Assembly: GCA_012934845.2 (NCBI GenBank)
Contig: WNNJ02001456.1
Coordinates: 50,734-114,733 of the forward strand
Direction: 5' to 3'
Length of the DNA: 64,000 nt
DNA from: Pomphorhynchus laevis
Taxonomy: Eukaryota > Acanthocephala > Palaeacanthocephala > Echinorhynchida > Pomphorhynchidae
The translations under genes were made by a program, and so were the position numbers. The notes under the pieces are model-generated. The model made no database searches, was not told where the DNA came from, and saw nothing but the letters and a program-made list of their open reading frames with translations. Shown in pieces: positions 34,461 to 44,740 of the stretch. Position 1 is the first letter of the stretch, and each line of letters starts with the position of its first letter.

Positions 34461-34508
34461 GTATATTAACAACCACTAGGTTGTTAATATACAACCTAGT
34501 GGTTGTAT
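34461..34508. repeat. Overlapping perfect palindromes
   Basis: gtatattaacaacc pairs with ggttgttaatatac across a 4-nt loop (34461-34492). Overlapping it, acaaccactaggttgt pairs with acaacctagtggttgt across a 6-nt loop (about 34469-34506). The two folds are mutually exclusive. They probably arose by template switching. Confidence 0.85.
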
Positions 34509-34700
34509 ATTTTAAGTGAAAATCACCGAACTTCATGTACTTCTTAGCTAGGTCATCAGTGGCAAATGACACCCACTAGGAGTGCAATCTTACTTTGCAT
34601 GGTTGAACAATATTTTGTTTTTAGGATATTCTGATGTTACTTCACTGCACATCCAAATTTATGAGCACGGGATACATTCGGCATGTTTTCGCATCAAACA

Positions 34701-35109
34701 GACAGGGAGAAATCTTTTTTAATTCGTATCGAAATCAATGATTGATAACTTAAGTTTTTTTTGTGGACCCATTTGAGGGTAACTCTAAAATTGTCTAATA
34801 AAATAAAATATAAAATTTGAAAATATAAAAATTGTCTAATAAAATAATAAAATAAAGATATTAGAAAGTAACCGAAAGATAGATGCTTTTATTCACAAAT
34901 CTAAAACACATGCAAAGGTCATCAGTTTTGTTTAATCTGTTTTATTTATTTTATAAAAAATAAATAAATAAAAAAATTATAAAAAATTTATTTTTTTATA
35001 AAAGATTAAATAAAAACTATATAAAAGTGATCACATTAATTATACACATACAATTCTACGAACAATATCAAAAACAATAACTACTATATTATTGGAAATA
35101 TTAAGCATA
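34701..35109. other. AT-rich spacer
   Basis: Very AT-rich with homopolymer-like A/T runs; nothing recognised apart from repeated ataaaataaa and attgtctaataaaata words near 34790-34850. Confidence 0.5.
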
Positions 35110-35373
35110 TTACATTATTATTAGTTGACAATAAATTGAGCCAAGGCTCTTTACAAGTTGCTTCACAAGAAATAAAAAGAATAAAAAGAATAAGAGTCGA
35201 TTTGTCCCTCCCTCATCAGATGAACTACTGAAAATCCCACCGTTGTCTTGAGAAGGAAGGGTCATCATCCAGTAGGGCGCAAAAACTTGAAGCAGTAGAC
35301 GACAAAACGGTCGCGCTCTGAAGCGAATTCCAAGATCGTACGACTCGTTTGGCAAAGCTAATTTAGCAGCCAT
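35110..35373 (-). CDS. Small unrecognised ORF with hydrophobic tail
   Basis: An 87-residue frame, ATG 35373 to stop 35110. It has a basic N-terminal half (GIRFRARPFCRLLLQVF), a Ser/Asp/Gly stretch (GGIFSSSSDEGG) and a strongly hydrophobic Phe/Leu segment (LLFFLFFLFLVKQLV) near the C-terminus. Base composition is less AT-rich than its flanks, which is why it is listed. I do not recognise it. It may be a first exon whose true coding part ends after the Ser/Asp stretch, a small membrane protein, or chance. Confidence 0.25.
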   Translation of the reverse strand: MAAKLALPNESYDLGIRFRARPFCRLLLQVFAPYWMMTLPSQDNGGIFSSSSDEGGTNRLLFFLFFLFLVKQLVKSLGSIYCQLIIM

Positions 35374-35799
35374 GTTACATATTACATATTACATATTAAA
35401 CGATATTAGGCCAAAAATTGAAATAAAACAAAACCTGATTTTGTTACTCTCAAAATTGGTTATGACTCACCGGATTATGAATATTTCGGAGTTTTAACGA
35501 AGTATAATTAAAACGACGCCGTCTTTATGTGGTTTTTGCGTGGCTGCTAAATAAGCATTACGTCAACTCAAATAATCGGCCAAACAGTGCGTCTATATCA
35601 AAACATGTGATTGAACCAGTAATGGTTTTTGCTATCCAAAACTACCAGTTTCATGATTTGTTTGCAGAATTGGATGAACAATACACACAAACCTGTGTGT
35701 GCTTGTGTACAGTTGGACCTACGCTCTCTCGTTGTAGGAATGAATTTGATGGTGTTGATGACTGCTAATTTCAAACATAAAAACGACAAGACGCGATAT

Positions 35800-36335
35800 T
35801 GCTGAATAGTAAATCTCAGTGCATTTCTCTAGGGAGCCAAACTCCAACTAGAGACAAAGATCTATGCATACTTATAAATATCAAATCTCAAAACGTTTCC
35901 TCAAACTATACATTTCTCCATTATAATCGTCTTAGATCTGACCAATCATATAATTTGTTATTCAGTTGTATTCCTGAACCAAATGCTGAAAATTCTCAGG
36001 CCCGTGTGGATGATGACATATCTAATTTACGGGATATTTTTTCTCAGCTCTTGCTGAAAGGCGATGAAGAGTGAGCTTCTTGTCTGGAAATTCGGAAGTC
36101 ATTCCGTCTTGGTAAAAAGTTGACTGATAAGCCTAGATTATCGAATATTATTTTTTCACAATATGTAAGTCTTTTATTAATAAATGGTTACCGTCTGAAA
36201 GGCCGACTGTATCGAAATTATATTGCAGAAGAGCGGTTGAAGTTAAGAGAAGCAAACAGTGAATTACGAAATCGTCTATCTAAAAGTGAAATTAATCTTT
36301 ATATAGGAAATTTTCGTATTGTCAAGATGCGCTAA
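35800..36335 (+). mobile_element. LINE ORF1 C-terminal fragment (C family)
   Basis: Encodes ARVDDDISNLRDIFSQLLLK, then after a stop SFRLGKKLTDKPRLSNIIF, YRLKGRLYRNYIAEERLKLR and ANSELRNRLSKSEINLYIGN. The same order (DIFSxLLxKGDEE, FRLxKKLTxxPRL, YRLKG) occurs at 57.5-57.8 kb, so both are ORF1 of one CR1-like family, C. It ends at about 36340, where LINE B begins. Stops show it is inactive. Confidence 0.75.
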
Positions 36336-36399
36336 GTTGTTCGTTGAAACTTAGTGATTTCCCTGATTGTCGACAATTCACCAAGTTCTTAAGTACAAA

Positions 36400-38830
36400 C
36401 TATCAGAGTCTAGAAAGTAGTGGGGATGCCAATTTACCGCAACCATCGTGCAATATCTGCTTCAATGATTATACCTCCTTGTCAATTACTGATCCTGGTT
36501 TGTCCGATTATTTCCTTGTCACTCTTACTCTTACTCATCCCCATCCTCCTTCTCCGCCTTTACCTTTATCTACACCAAGTCGACCCTGGAAGCTTCTCGA
36601 TATCCCTGTTCTCTGCACAGCCTTACTCAATTCTTCATTCTTTTCACTTCCTCTTAACTATCTCTCTCCCGATGATCTCTGCATTCTGATTGATTCTGAA
36701 GTTATATATATATCATCAATAACCTTCTGCCTAGTCGACTCCGACATTCTCAGCGCTTGCACTATGCTCCATGGTTCGATTCTGACTGTAGTCTTTCTAA
36801 GCGTCGATTCCGTCACTCTTTTTGTGTGTATAATCGCTTTCTTAAACGTTCTCCCAACTCACTCCCTCCAAATCTTCGCGATTCCTACTTTTCTCTACGC
36901 CGTTCACATCTTATTCTTATACGTACAAAACGTACTATCTTTTGGCGATATCAACTCGAGTCATCTTCCAACTCTAAATCTCATTGGAAAATCTTAAACT
37001 CAATTCTTTCACGATCATCTACTTCTTGTAATATAAATCCTGATGAATTTTCTTCTTATCTACAAACTAAGCTATCTAATTTACTTTCCCTACTACCCGT
37101 AGCCCCCTTGTACCCACTCTTCTCTTTAAATACTTCCCTCCCAGAACTATTCCACCTTCTTCCCGTTTCGTCTGATGAAGTTTCTTCGGTTCTGCTGTCA
37201 TTACCTAATAAAACCTCTCCTTCTGACCCAATTCCAACTCACTTGCTTAAAAATATCTGCTCCACTATCTACCCTTCCTAACCACATTGTTCAACTCGTC
37301 CATCCGTAGCCGTACATTTCCTTCCATCTGGAAATGCGCCACTGTTCGTCCTCTCATCAAAAAGCAATCTCTCGACTCCTCACTACCATCTTCGTACCGT
37401 CCAATCTCACTTCTCCCAACCCTCTCTAAACTCCTTGAGCGTCTCGTTCTCAAGCAAGTTAATACATATCTTTTCCTCTAGCTTGTTTCCTCCATTCCAA
37501 GCCGCTTTTCGCTCTAATCACTCTACTGAAATTGCCTGTCTTAAAGTTTATAATGACTTACTCATCTCGCGCGATCATAAATTATGTAGTGTCATAGTTT
37601 CTCTTGATCTATCGTCTGCTTTTGACATCGTCGATCACTCGATTCTTCTACATCGCCTTCGTCATGATTATGGCTTCTCTTTACCCACTGTATCATGGTT
37701 TTCTTCATATCTATCAAACCGTACATTTCGCGTCTATTCTAACTCTTCTCTCTCCCATCCTTCATCCATCCCGACCGGTGTTCCACAAGGCTCCGTATTA
37801 GGCCCTATGCTTTTATCTCTTCTTCTCGGTGACTTGTCTTCGATTTCTCATAAATTTAACTTCCATGTTATGCAATATGCTGATGACATTCTCATCTACT
37901 GCTCACGCACCTGCTTATCGTATTCATGATCTTAGCGTTTCTGTTTCCAGCTGTCTTATCTCAATTTCCAATCATCTTTCTTCACTTTGCCTTTCTCTGA
38001 ATCCTGATAAATCTAAAATTATGTGGATCCTACCTTGAAGCTTCGGCGTAGAACCTCCTTCCGTATCACTAAATTCTACAATTCTTCCTATCGTTGATAA
38101 TCTCGTTTTTCTATGCTTTCATTTCGACAACCGACTTTCACTTAAACCTTTCGTTAGTGATAAAGTACGGTCATCTACCTTGATACCCCGCAATCCCTGT
38201 CAAGTTCGTAGATTGATCGATTTCCCTTCTTGTATGACTCTCATATCTTCTCTTCTTTTCTCAAGACTTGATTACTGTCTTAGTCTATTTTCCAACTCAC
38301 CTAAATCCACTCTTCTTCATTTACAATGCATCATCAACGCTGCCGTCCGAGTTCTCCTCCGTCTTCGTCGTTTTGATCATACATTCCACTATCTTGTTTC
38401 TCTTGATTGGCCTACCATTTATTATCGTGTTCAAATTCGTCTTCAAAACATTGCTTTTCGCCTTATAACTTATCATACCCCTTCATTTCTCAACCTTCCT
38501 TTTCTCGACAATTCTCGTACTGTGTATTCTGCTCTGCGTTCCCGTAATTCCCTTCTTTTACATGTCCCAATCTACTCTACCTCTTTTGGCTTCCGCTCCT
38601 TCGTTGTGGCTGCTCCTCTCTTGTGGAATCAACTGCCTCTTCATATCCGCCAATCAACATCTATGCCGTGCTTCAAACGCCAAATCCAATTCCATTTCAA
38701 CAATTAACTAATTATCTGTGACCTTTGATGTTCTTTTTTTGTTTGTTAGTGGTCATGTAAGCGTGCATTTTGCACGCATTTGCCACGTTAAATAAATTAT
38801 TGTATTATAAAATTATTATTGTATTAATAA
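36400..38830 (+). mobile_element. LINE B, CR1/L2-like ORF2
   Basis: A relative of LINE A with clearly different wording. Endonuclease end: DPGLSDYFLVTLTLTHPHP (about 36487). Linker with SKRRFRHSFCVYNRFLK. RT: RPISLLPTLSKLLERLVLK (about 37400), FRSNHSTEIACLKVYNDLL, SLDLSSAFDIVDHSILLHR (about 37600), TGVPQGSVLGPMLLS (about 37775) and VMQYADDILIYC (about 37867). C-terminal domain to 38707, ending NQLPLHIRQSTSM. 3' UTR with perfect hairpin GCGTGC-attt-t-GCACGC at 38761-38777 and a TTAAATAAATTATTG tail. A few frame breaks (near 36.75, 37.28, 37.9 and 38.05 kb). N-terminal part absent. Confidence 0.88.
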
Positions 38831-39073
38831 AGTTGGAATAGGTATATAATTGGAGCGTTTAATCACATTTAGTAGCATATATTGTAATACTTTGAAATAC
38901 TCTCAATGCATATCCACGCTCTATTTGTCAGTCGGTTGTTCGAATTTTAACAGTTTGATTGCACAAATCGAGTCAAGGCATTATTTACTGTCGTACACAT
39001 ACTATGTATTCAGTGGCACTGAAACATTTAAAAAAACCAATTTTAGTGGATTCAACAAACGCGTACACAAAAA
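38831..39073 (+). other. 5' UTR candidate of the I-type LINE
   Basis: Non-coding stretch between the LINE B tail and the ORF1 start at 39074. Position suggests it is the 5' UTR of the next element; no motif named. Confidence 0.4.
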
Positions 39074-40278
39074 ATGAGTAAATTTAGCATGTCGGAGCGT
39101 TCAAAGAACTCAATGAAAACTAATTTTCCTGCCAATGCAATAAACGAGGTAAGTGGAGATTTAGGTTCTCTTGAATATATTCCGGAGGGTGAACTTCCCC
39201 CGGTACCAAAATTATCCAACCTGGTGATTATCAGACTTTTGGTGCCTCTGGAAAGGCAGAACATGTTCAATGTTTTTATAAGAGGCTTTGCTCATCGATT
39301 TAAAAAAAGGATATTGTTCAATGCGATTAAATATTATGAATCTGAGATTAAAATCTCATTCTGCACTCCTGATCTCGCAATGTCGTACGTAGACTACTTT
39401 AAAAAAGAGCATTCGGAACAAGGTATAATTGCTTCCAAACCAATCCTGGCAACAATAAAGATAAATAATATGCCCACATACATTTCAGAAGAAGATATAT
39501 CAGCCCTAGAAACTGATTACAAAATCTCTAACGTGCGCTTTATAAAAGGGATTAAAGGCTTCCCCATTCCCGTGGCGTTCTGCAATGCCCCGGTTGATGT
39601 AGCCCTAAAACTATCGATTTCAACATGCAACCCTTTTATGGGGTATAATCTGAGATTTTCAATAATCGAAACCGACTCACTAACGTACCCTCACTGCAAC
39701 AATTGTCATCAGTGGGGGCATTGGTCCACTGGATGTTCTTTACCACATAAGTGCGGCGTGTGTGGTACAACTGCTATACATCCTGAGAAGTGTGAAAGTA
39801 AGCCATTTTGCGCAAACTGCGGTGGTGAGCACCCCGCATGGTCAAAAAATGTAAAATCTTTAAGGCGTACCAAAAGAGACACAGGGGTGTAACAGCAAAA
39901 CCGACTAGCTTCGTGGAAGCTGTCTCGTCTAACAAGAATGACGACAGGATGCCGGACACAGAAATTCTTAAACTTATTGAAATGCAGCATCAGGCATCAA
40001 TGATTCAACTTGAAAAATTGGTCCAAAAATTGGTGGGTCAATTAGCGGAATCCTTCCGTTCTCCTCCTTCTGGTAAGACCAACAATATTAAGAAGCCACC
40101 AAAATCTAAGAAACGAAACGGGTCAGCGCTAAGCATAGCCGCTCTGAAGCTTGCTCGGAAGGATTCGATTTGGGCTATGGCTAACGAGGGAAATGAAGAT
40201 ATCGCCCGTGGGCAAGCGACTCCATTTGTCGTGACGGGAAGCGGTAAAGGCGACTTTTCCGCCTCTAGTTGCGACTAG
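39074..40278 (+). CDS. I/Jockey-type LINE ORF1 (zinc-knuckle protein), one frameshift
   Basis: The frame starts ATG 39074. After about 200 residues (central region PTYISEEDISALE, then FPIPVAFCNAPVD) come three cysteine clusters at about 39695-39840: C-x2-C-x4-H-x4-C, then CGVCGTT...EKC, then FCANCGGEHPAWS. Such gag-like knuckles bind RNA in I, Jockey and R1 group ORF1 proteins. A frameshift at an A-run (about 39843-39850) ends this frame at 39892; coding similarity continues in the next frame (from about 39850) to TAG 40278, including a coiled-coil-like part (LIEMQHQASMIQLEKLVQKL). The sister copy at 42910 reads through the same point in one frame (SRRCRIFKEY). So the element is nearly intact but ORF1 is split. 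Confidence 0.85.
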
Positions 40279-40312
40279 GTGGAGGGCGTCCCACTTCGGT
40301 AACACTTACGCA

Positions 40313-42676
40313 ATGGGAAGTAATCAAGGACCTTTTTCACTGAATATCCTTCAGTGGAATTCGGGAGGTGCTTCCGCCCTTAGCCTTCTATCTGGTAGAG
40401 ATGCAGATGTTATAGTCCTTCAGGAGACGCGGTCTATCCGTCTCCCCCAGGATATTACTCGATTTATCCCTAAGCACATATACACCCACTTTACTCCTTA
40501 CATAACCCCCCCTCACTCCTCTTCATCACAAGGTCTTTTAACCCTAGTAAAAAGCTCCTTAAGATCATCCCTCCTATTAAACTACTCTTGTCCAGCCCTA
40601 TCTTGTTTAGCTATATCACTTTGTAAGAACGGTAAGCGTATAAGCATAACCAATGTCTATATTCGGCCAGGAGAAATTCACAAGAACCGTGACCTCCTGG
40701 ATCAAATATTGGGGAGCGGTTATGACATGTTACTTGGTGACTTCAACGACAGAACTGGTCGTTGGATTAATGCAGCACTCCGCAGAGCAAGGATCGACTA
40801 TCTTATTCATAAACCACCTTCCCCAACCTTTCATTGCTCTACAACAAATTCTCTCCTCGACATATTACTGCTACATAAGATGTGGTTGTTGAAACCCATT
40901 TGCACCGAGCAGTCGCGTCAACAACAGACCACCTCTCATGACCTAATTCGCTGGCGGCTTGAGGACGATACGTTGCTTAGGAGAAGGTTTCACTTTGATC
41001 CTATTAGAGTGGCCTTCTTTCAGGCAGCTATCCAACTCTTCCCCAGAATTGGAATTGAGAGTTTGACCGAATTTAATTCCTACCTCTCATCGCAAGCTAC
41101 CGCGATCCTTTCGACTACCTATAAAGGTCGAATATACAATCCTACTCCAACAAAGCTCAAGGTCCTAGCTAAAATGTTGCACCTTCCCAATCTCTCTGTT
41201 TCCGCCAGACATATCCTCTCGAATGAATATTGGAGCTCTAGATATAGGCTCCAGCTGAGCAGGGATAGGGCAAGCATTGCTCACCAAAACCCTTCTCAGG
41301 CTTCCTTCTGGAAGATATTCAAGAAGGAGAAGTTTGTTTGCTGGAAGGATAGAGCCTTGGTTTGGATTGGTAGCATAGGCCTTGACAAAGTTTTAGAGGA
41401 GTCACTTTCCTTACATAATTATGGAGCCACTCAATCTCCCCAACCAATCCCGCCTTGGTGTGACTTCAGGAGTAGGGACTTATCTGTTACAGATATCCTT
41501 AACTCCTGGGGACCACTCCCGGGCACCTCCAAATCCCACGCGCCACTCACCACTCGTGTCTGTCAGCTTTTGACATACAGTCAGAGAAAGGAGGTCGCCA
41601 TCACAATGCTATTAGCCTCCCCGTCTGACATAGCGGAAATCAACATCAGCCGTCGAGTTTTTTTACCTAAAAAGAGATTAATCACTTGTCCTAAAGATCT
41701 GCGGCCCATCTCGATTCAAAACGCCCTCATATCCATCTACGAGAAAGCGCTTGCGCGTAGAATCCGCGTTCATTTATGTAGGCGTAATTTGATCCCACCG
41801 AGTTTTCATGGGTTTGTCAAAGGGCGCTCGGTCCATTCAGCAATTGGTGAAGTGCATCAGTTTTGTCAGGATAATAGTCATCAGCTTGCTGTGGCTGTTT
41901 TTCTTGATTTTTCAGCTGCATTTGACCGGATCTCCATTCCCTTCGTTATCTCCTCTCTCAGGTCCCTCGGGTTGCCTGCGAGAATTGTTAACAGGGTGGA
42001 GATATTGTTGTACACCAAGCGGTTCTACTATGAAGACGACCCTGATGCGCGTCAGTTCTACCCTATTACAGGTGTACCTCAAGGATCCCCACTTTCTCCT
42101 ATCTTATATCTTGCTGCATCCATTGTATTATTCAAGAATTTTAAACGTGATCAACATCTAGTGGTATATGCTGATGATACCACAGCCTTGTTCTCTGGAC
42201 GCAGGTGCAAAGATGTAATCTCTGACATCAGCCGTTTCTTTTTAAGATTAAAAGATCAGTTGCCCCCATCCAATCTTATTTTAAACTCCTCTAAATCACA
42301 GGTGGTTGTCTTTAATGGCGTTCCTGCCACCAAAAAGAAACTTAAGAGACTAGCACTCTCTACACTCTCCTCCATTTTGCAGCATCAACCACTCCCCATC
42401 TTCACGAGTCGAGTAAAATATCTGGGGTTCACCGTTACGGTGAATTGGTCGGCGAAAGCTGACCTGGATAGACTTAAACGTATCCTGAAGAAAGCTAGGT
42501 GGGCTCTGAAACGGGCCCAGCATCTGTCATTGAATGGGATAACCCAAGTGCGCCTCTGGGGTACTTGGGCTATCTCGGGATTAGTCTTCTTCTCACGAGG
42601 ACGTCCCCCAGAACAAAGACTAAGGTTTCTCAAGCTCCTCATCTCGAGATTACCAACCATAGTCCGCCTTGACTAG
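40313..42676 (+). CDS. I/Jockey-type LINE ORF2 (endonuclease-RT), nearly intact
   Basis: A 787-residue open frame 34 nt after ORF1. APE-type endonuclease in residues 1-215: LNILQWNSGG (10-19), IVLQETRS, LLGDFNDRTG (about 140-149), SLLDILLL (about 180), TSHDLIRW (about 206). RT: RPISIQNALISIYEKALAR (about 463), FHGFVKGRSVHSAI, VFLDFSAAFDRIS (about 529), TGVPQGSPLSPIL (about 585), VVYADDTTALF (about 614, YADD intact). Thumb: SRVKYLGFTVTVNWS. No RNase H follows. The TAG at 42674-42676 stands where the sister copy has a Trp codon (TDWILREVKD), so about 34 C-terminal residues are lost; otherwise unbroken. Expressed, it would nick target DNA and prime reverse transcription. Confidence 0.92.
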   Translation: MGSNQGPFSLNILQWNSGGASALSLLSGRDADVIVLQETRSIRLPQDITRFIPKHIYTHFTPYITPPHSSSSQGLLTLVKSSLRSSLLLNYSCPALSCLAISLCKNGKRISITNVYIRPGEIHKNRDLLDQILGSGYDMLLGDFNDRTGRWINAALRRARIDYLIHKPPSPTFHCSTTNSLLDILLLHKMWLLKPICTEQSRQQQTTSHDLIRWRLEDDTLLRRRFHFDPIRVAFFQAAIQLFPRIGIESLTEFNSYLSSQATAILSTTYKGRIYNPTPTKLKVLAKMLHLPNLSVSARHILSNEYWSSRYRLQLSRDRASIAHQNPSQASFWKIFKKEKFVCWKDRALVWIGSIGLDKVLEESLSLHNYGATQSPQPIPPWCDFRSRDLSVTDILNSWGPLPGTSKSHAPLTTRVCQLLTYSQRKEVAITMLLASPSDIAEINISRRVFLPKKRLITCPKDLRPISIQNALISIYEKALARRIRVHLCRRNLIPPSFHGFVKGRSVHSAIGEVHQFCQDNSHQLAVAVFLDFSAAFDRISIPFVISSLRSLGLPARIVNRVEILLYTKRFYYEDDPDARQFYPITGVPQGSPLSPILYLAASIVLFKNFKRDQHLVVYADDTTALFSGRRCKDVISDISRFFLRLKDQLPPSNLILNSSKSQVVVFNGVPATKKKLKRLALSTLSSILQHQPLPIFTSRVKYLGFTVTVNWSAKADLDRLKRILKKARWALKRAQHLSLNGITQVRLWGTWAISGLVFFSRGRPPEQRLRFLKLLISRLPTIVRLD

Positions 42677-42895
42677 ACTCTTAGGTGTGTGAGAGACCCC
42701 GAATGGTTCAGTCAGAGGGCGGCGCGCTGGTGCGGCCGAGGGGCTCAGATCCCTCTGGACCTGAGGCCGTGAATATAAGTTGAAGATTTCAAAATACACG
42801 TCGTGAACAGTTTCTATTTTAAGTTGTCTTTTGCATGTTTTTGTTTCTTAAGTTTTTATCAGTTATATAGTTATTAATAAAACCCTTACTTACTT
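42677..42895 (+). other. 3' UTR and tail of I-type LINE copy 1
   Basis: Contains the remnant of the ORF2 C-terminus (to about 42770), then an AT-rich UTR ending attaataaaacccttacttacttacttattt. The (TTAC)n-like end is a plausible simple-repeat tail. LINE copy 2 starts right after it. Confidence 0.65.
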
Positions 42896-42909
42896 ACTTA
42901 TTTAAAAAA

Positions 42910-43905
42910 ATGAATGCTAAAACGCTATCGGAGCTTCAAAGCTCTACAACTTTTGGTGATTTTACAATGAAATATGGTAGTAATGAACGATCTGGTTCAA
43001 TTCTTTCGTCTAATGGAGACAATTCTAATCAGGTTAGTGATGTTTCGTGTTTATTAAATGCAGATAAGGGGCTGCTACCCCCGATTCCAAAATTAGCTAA
43101 CCTGTGCATCATCAATTCAAAAAAACCAATAGAGAAACACAATCTCTTCTCAACCTTTTTGCGAAAGTTTGTATCAATTCATCCAAACAGGGTGCTGTTC
43201 AATTCAGTGAAGATTTTGGACAATACTGTAAGAGTTTCCTTCCCGAATGCCTCTTTATTAAAGGAATACAAAGATTATTTTGACAAGCACCTTTTGGACT
43301 CTGGTTCCATAACGTTGAAACCCCTTCAGTGCTCAGTTAAAATATCTAATTTTCCATTGTTTCTAACAGAAGAAGATTTGATAACTCTGAAAAAATTGTA
43401 TGGCCTCCAATCAGTGAGGCAAGTCCTAGGTAAGGGGGGCGACCCCCTCCCAGTGGCTTTTGCAAATACAGATCTTGATTCCGGTCTGCTTCTTTCTAAA
43501 TCGTCAGCGAATCCTTTCCTAGGTTTTAACTTAGGATTCACTCTAATTGACGAAGACCGACTCACATTCCCACACTGTAACAAGTGCCATGCCTGGGGCC
43601 ACTGGTACTCTACATGCAGCAAGGCCTTGCTATGCGGTGTTTGTGGTGCTGGGGATTGTCAGTATGCTTTAAAAGGGGAAAGATGTCAGGCCTCCTCCTC
43701 TTGCGCTAATTGTGGAGGGGAACATCCGGCCTGGTCAAGGCGCTGCAGAATATTTAAAGAATATAAACAACTGTTTGTTAAGCCTAGAACCCCGATCAAC
43801 TACGCCTCTGCTGCTGGTTCATCAGCCGACCGGATGTCAAACGCTGACATCATTCAACTTCTTGATAACCAGAAACGAGTATTTTTTCGCAATTTCAAAC
43901 AATGA
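42910..43905 (+). CDS. I/Jockey-type LINE copy 2, ORF1
   Basis: An unbroken 331-residue frame, a diverged sister of the ORF1 at 39074. It has LLPPIPKLANLCIINSKKPI near residue 57, FPLFLTEEDLITLKKLYGL in the middle and the same three cysteine clusters: FPHCNKCHAWGHWYSTC, CGVCGAGDC, SCANCGGEHPAWSRRCRIF. It ends after the NADIIQLLDNQKR helix, earlier than copy 1. Predicted RNA-binding chaperone of the element. Unlike copy 1, this ORF1 has no frameshift at the knuckles. Confidence 0.88.
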   Translation: MNAKTLSELQSSTTFGDFTMKYGSNERSGSILSSNGDNSNQVSDVSCLLNADKGLLPPIPKLANLCIINSKKPIEKHNLFSTFLRKFVSIHPNRVLFNSVKILDNTVRVSFPNASLLKEYKDYFDKHLLDSGSITLKPLQCSVKISNFPLFLTEEDLITLKKLYGLQSVRQVLGKGGDPLPVAFANTDLDSGLLLSKSSANPFLGFNLGFTLIDEDRLTFPHCNKCHAWGHWYSTCSKALLCGVCGAGDCQYALKGERCQASSSCANCGGEHPAWSRRCRIFKEYKQLFVKPRTPINYASAAGSSADRMSNADIIQLLDNQKRVFFRNFKQ

Positions 43906-43996
43906 TTGGACCTCTGCTATCCTCTTTTGTAGGGACAACAGCTGCCCCCATGCCTAACGAGCTTAAAACCCCCCCCACTCCAAGAAGAGGGGGGCT

Positions 43997-44740
43997 TTGG
44001 CCAGAACAGTCCCACCCCCCAAGGTGGGGAAGATGATCAAGGATAAGAAGGCTTCTCTGGGAGAAGCCTTCTATCTTGCTGCCTCAATTATTCTATTTAA
44101 AATATTTAAACGTGAACAACGTCTAGTGGTGTACGCTGATGACACCACAGCCCTGTTCACTGGACGCAGGTGCAAAGACGTAGTCTCGGACATCAGCCGC
44201 TTCTTTATAAGATTAAAAGACCAGTTGCCTAGATCCAACCTTATTCTAAACTCCGCTAAATCGCAGGTGGTTGTCTTTCATGGCTCCCCTGCAACCAAGA
44301 AAAAACTTAAGAGACTAGCACTCTCTACGCTCTCCTCCATATTTGCATCCGAACCACTCCCTGTCTTCACAAGTCGAGTAAAATACCTGGGGTTCACCGT
44401 TTCGGTGAACTGGTCGGCGAAAGCCGACCTGGATAGACTCAAACGTATCCTGAAGAAAGCTAGGTGGGCTCTGAAACGGGCCCAGCATCTGTCGTTGAAT
44501 GGGAAAACCCAGGTGCGCCTTTGGGGTACCTGGGCTATCTCGGGATTAGTCTTCTTCTCAAGAGGACGTCCCCCAGAGCAAAGGCTAAGGTTTCTTAAGC
44601 TCCTCGTCTCTCGTTTACCCAACATCGTCCGCACCGATTGGATTCTTCGGGAGGTGAAAGACCCCGGGTGGTTCAATCGGAAAGCGGCGTGCTGGATTGG
44701 TTGGGGGGGGGCTCAGATCCCCATTGATTTGAGGCCTTAA
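43997..44740 (+). CDS. I/Jockey-type LINE copy 2, ORF2 3' part after an internal deletion
   Basis: A 247-residue frame. The first about 25 residues (VPPPKVGKMIKDKKASLGEA) come from the ORF1/ORF2 border region. From FYLAASIILFKIFKREQ on it matches ORF2 of copy 1 from about residue 600. RT retained: VVYADDTTALF, then the thumb (YLGFTVSVNWSAKADL) and the full C-terminus to DLRP. The endonuclease and first RT motifs, about 1.8 kb, are deleted. The junction (about 44070) lies at a perfect 10-bp hairpin, AAGGCTTCTC-tgg-GAGAAGCCTT (44048-44070). It cannot act alone. Confidence 0.88.
   Translation: MARTVPPPKVGKMIKDKKASLGEAFYLAASIILFKIFKREQRLVVYADDTTALFTGRRCKDVVSDISRFFIRLKDQLPRSNLILNSAKSQVVVFHGSPATKKKLKRLALSTLSSIFASEPLPVFTSRVKYLGFTVSVNWSAKADLDRLKRILKKARWALKRAQHLSLNGKTQVRLWGTWAISGLVFFSRGRPPEQRLRFLKLLVSRLPNIVRTDWILREVKDPGWFNRKAACWIGWGGAQIPIDLRP

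Larger units (their letters stand above)
31260..34700 (-). mobile_element. I/Jockey-type LINE, heavily decayed copy
   Basis: The minus strand carries a worn copy of the LINE that is better preserved at 39-42.9 kb. Matching blocks include a YLATSIEPCKKFKRDQHLVVYA stretch (about 31880-31810; first 20 residues of the sister read YLAASIVLFKNFKRDQHLVV), KYLGFIITIKWS (about 31580-31545), and nucleotide matches to the endonuclease near 33.1-33.5 kb. The zinc-knuckle region of ORF1 is near 34.07-34.2 kb (complement of a C-rich block including TGCAACAAATGACAC). Every frame is broken repeatedly, so this is the oldest of the three copies of the family. Two perfect palindromes interrupt its ORF1 region at 34.4-34.5 kb. 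Confidence 0.75.

Noticed and set aside
39052-39270. Minus-strand frames opposite the I-type LINE ORFs (also 42385-42660, 43326-43622, 44278-44676)
   Set aside because: Shadows of the plus-strand coding frames.
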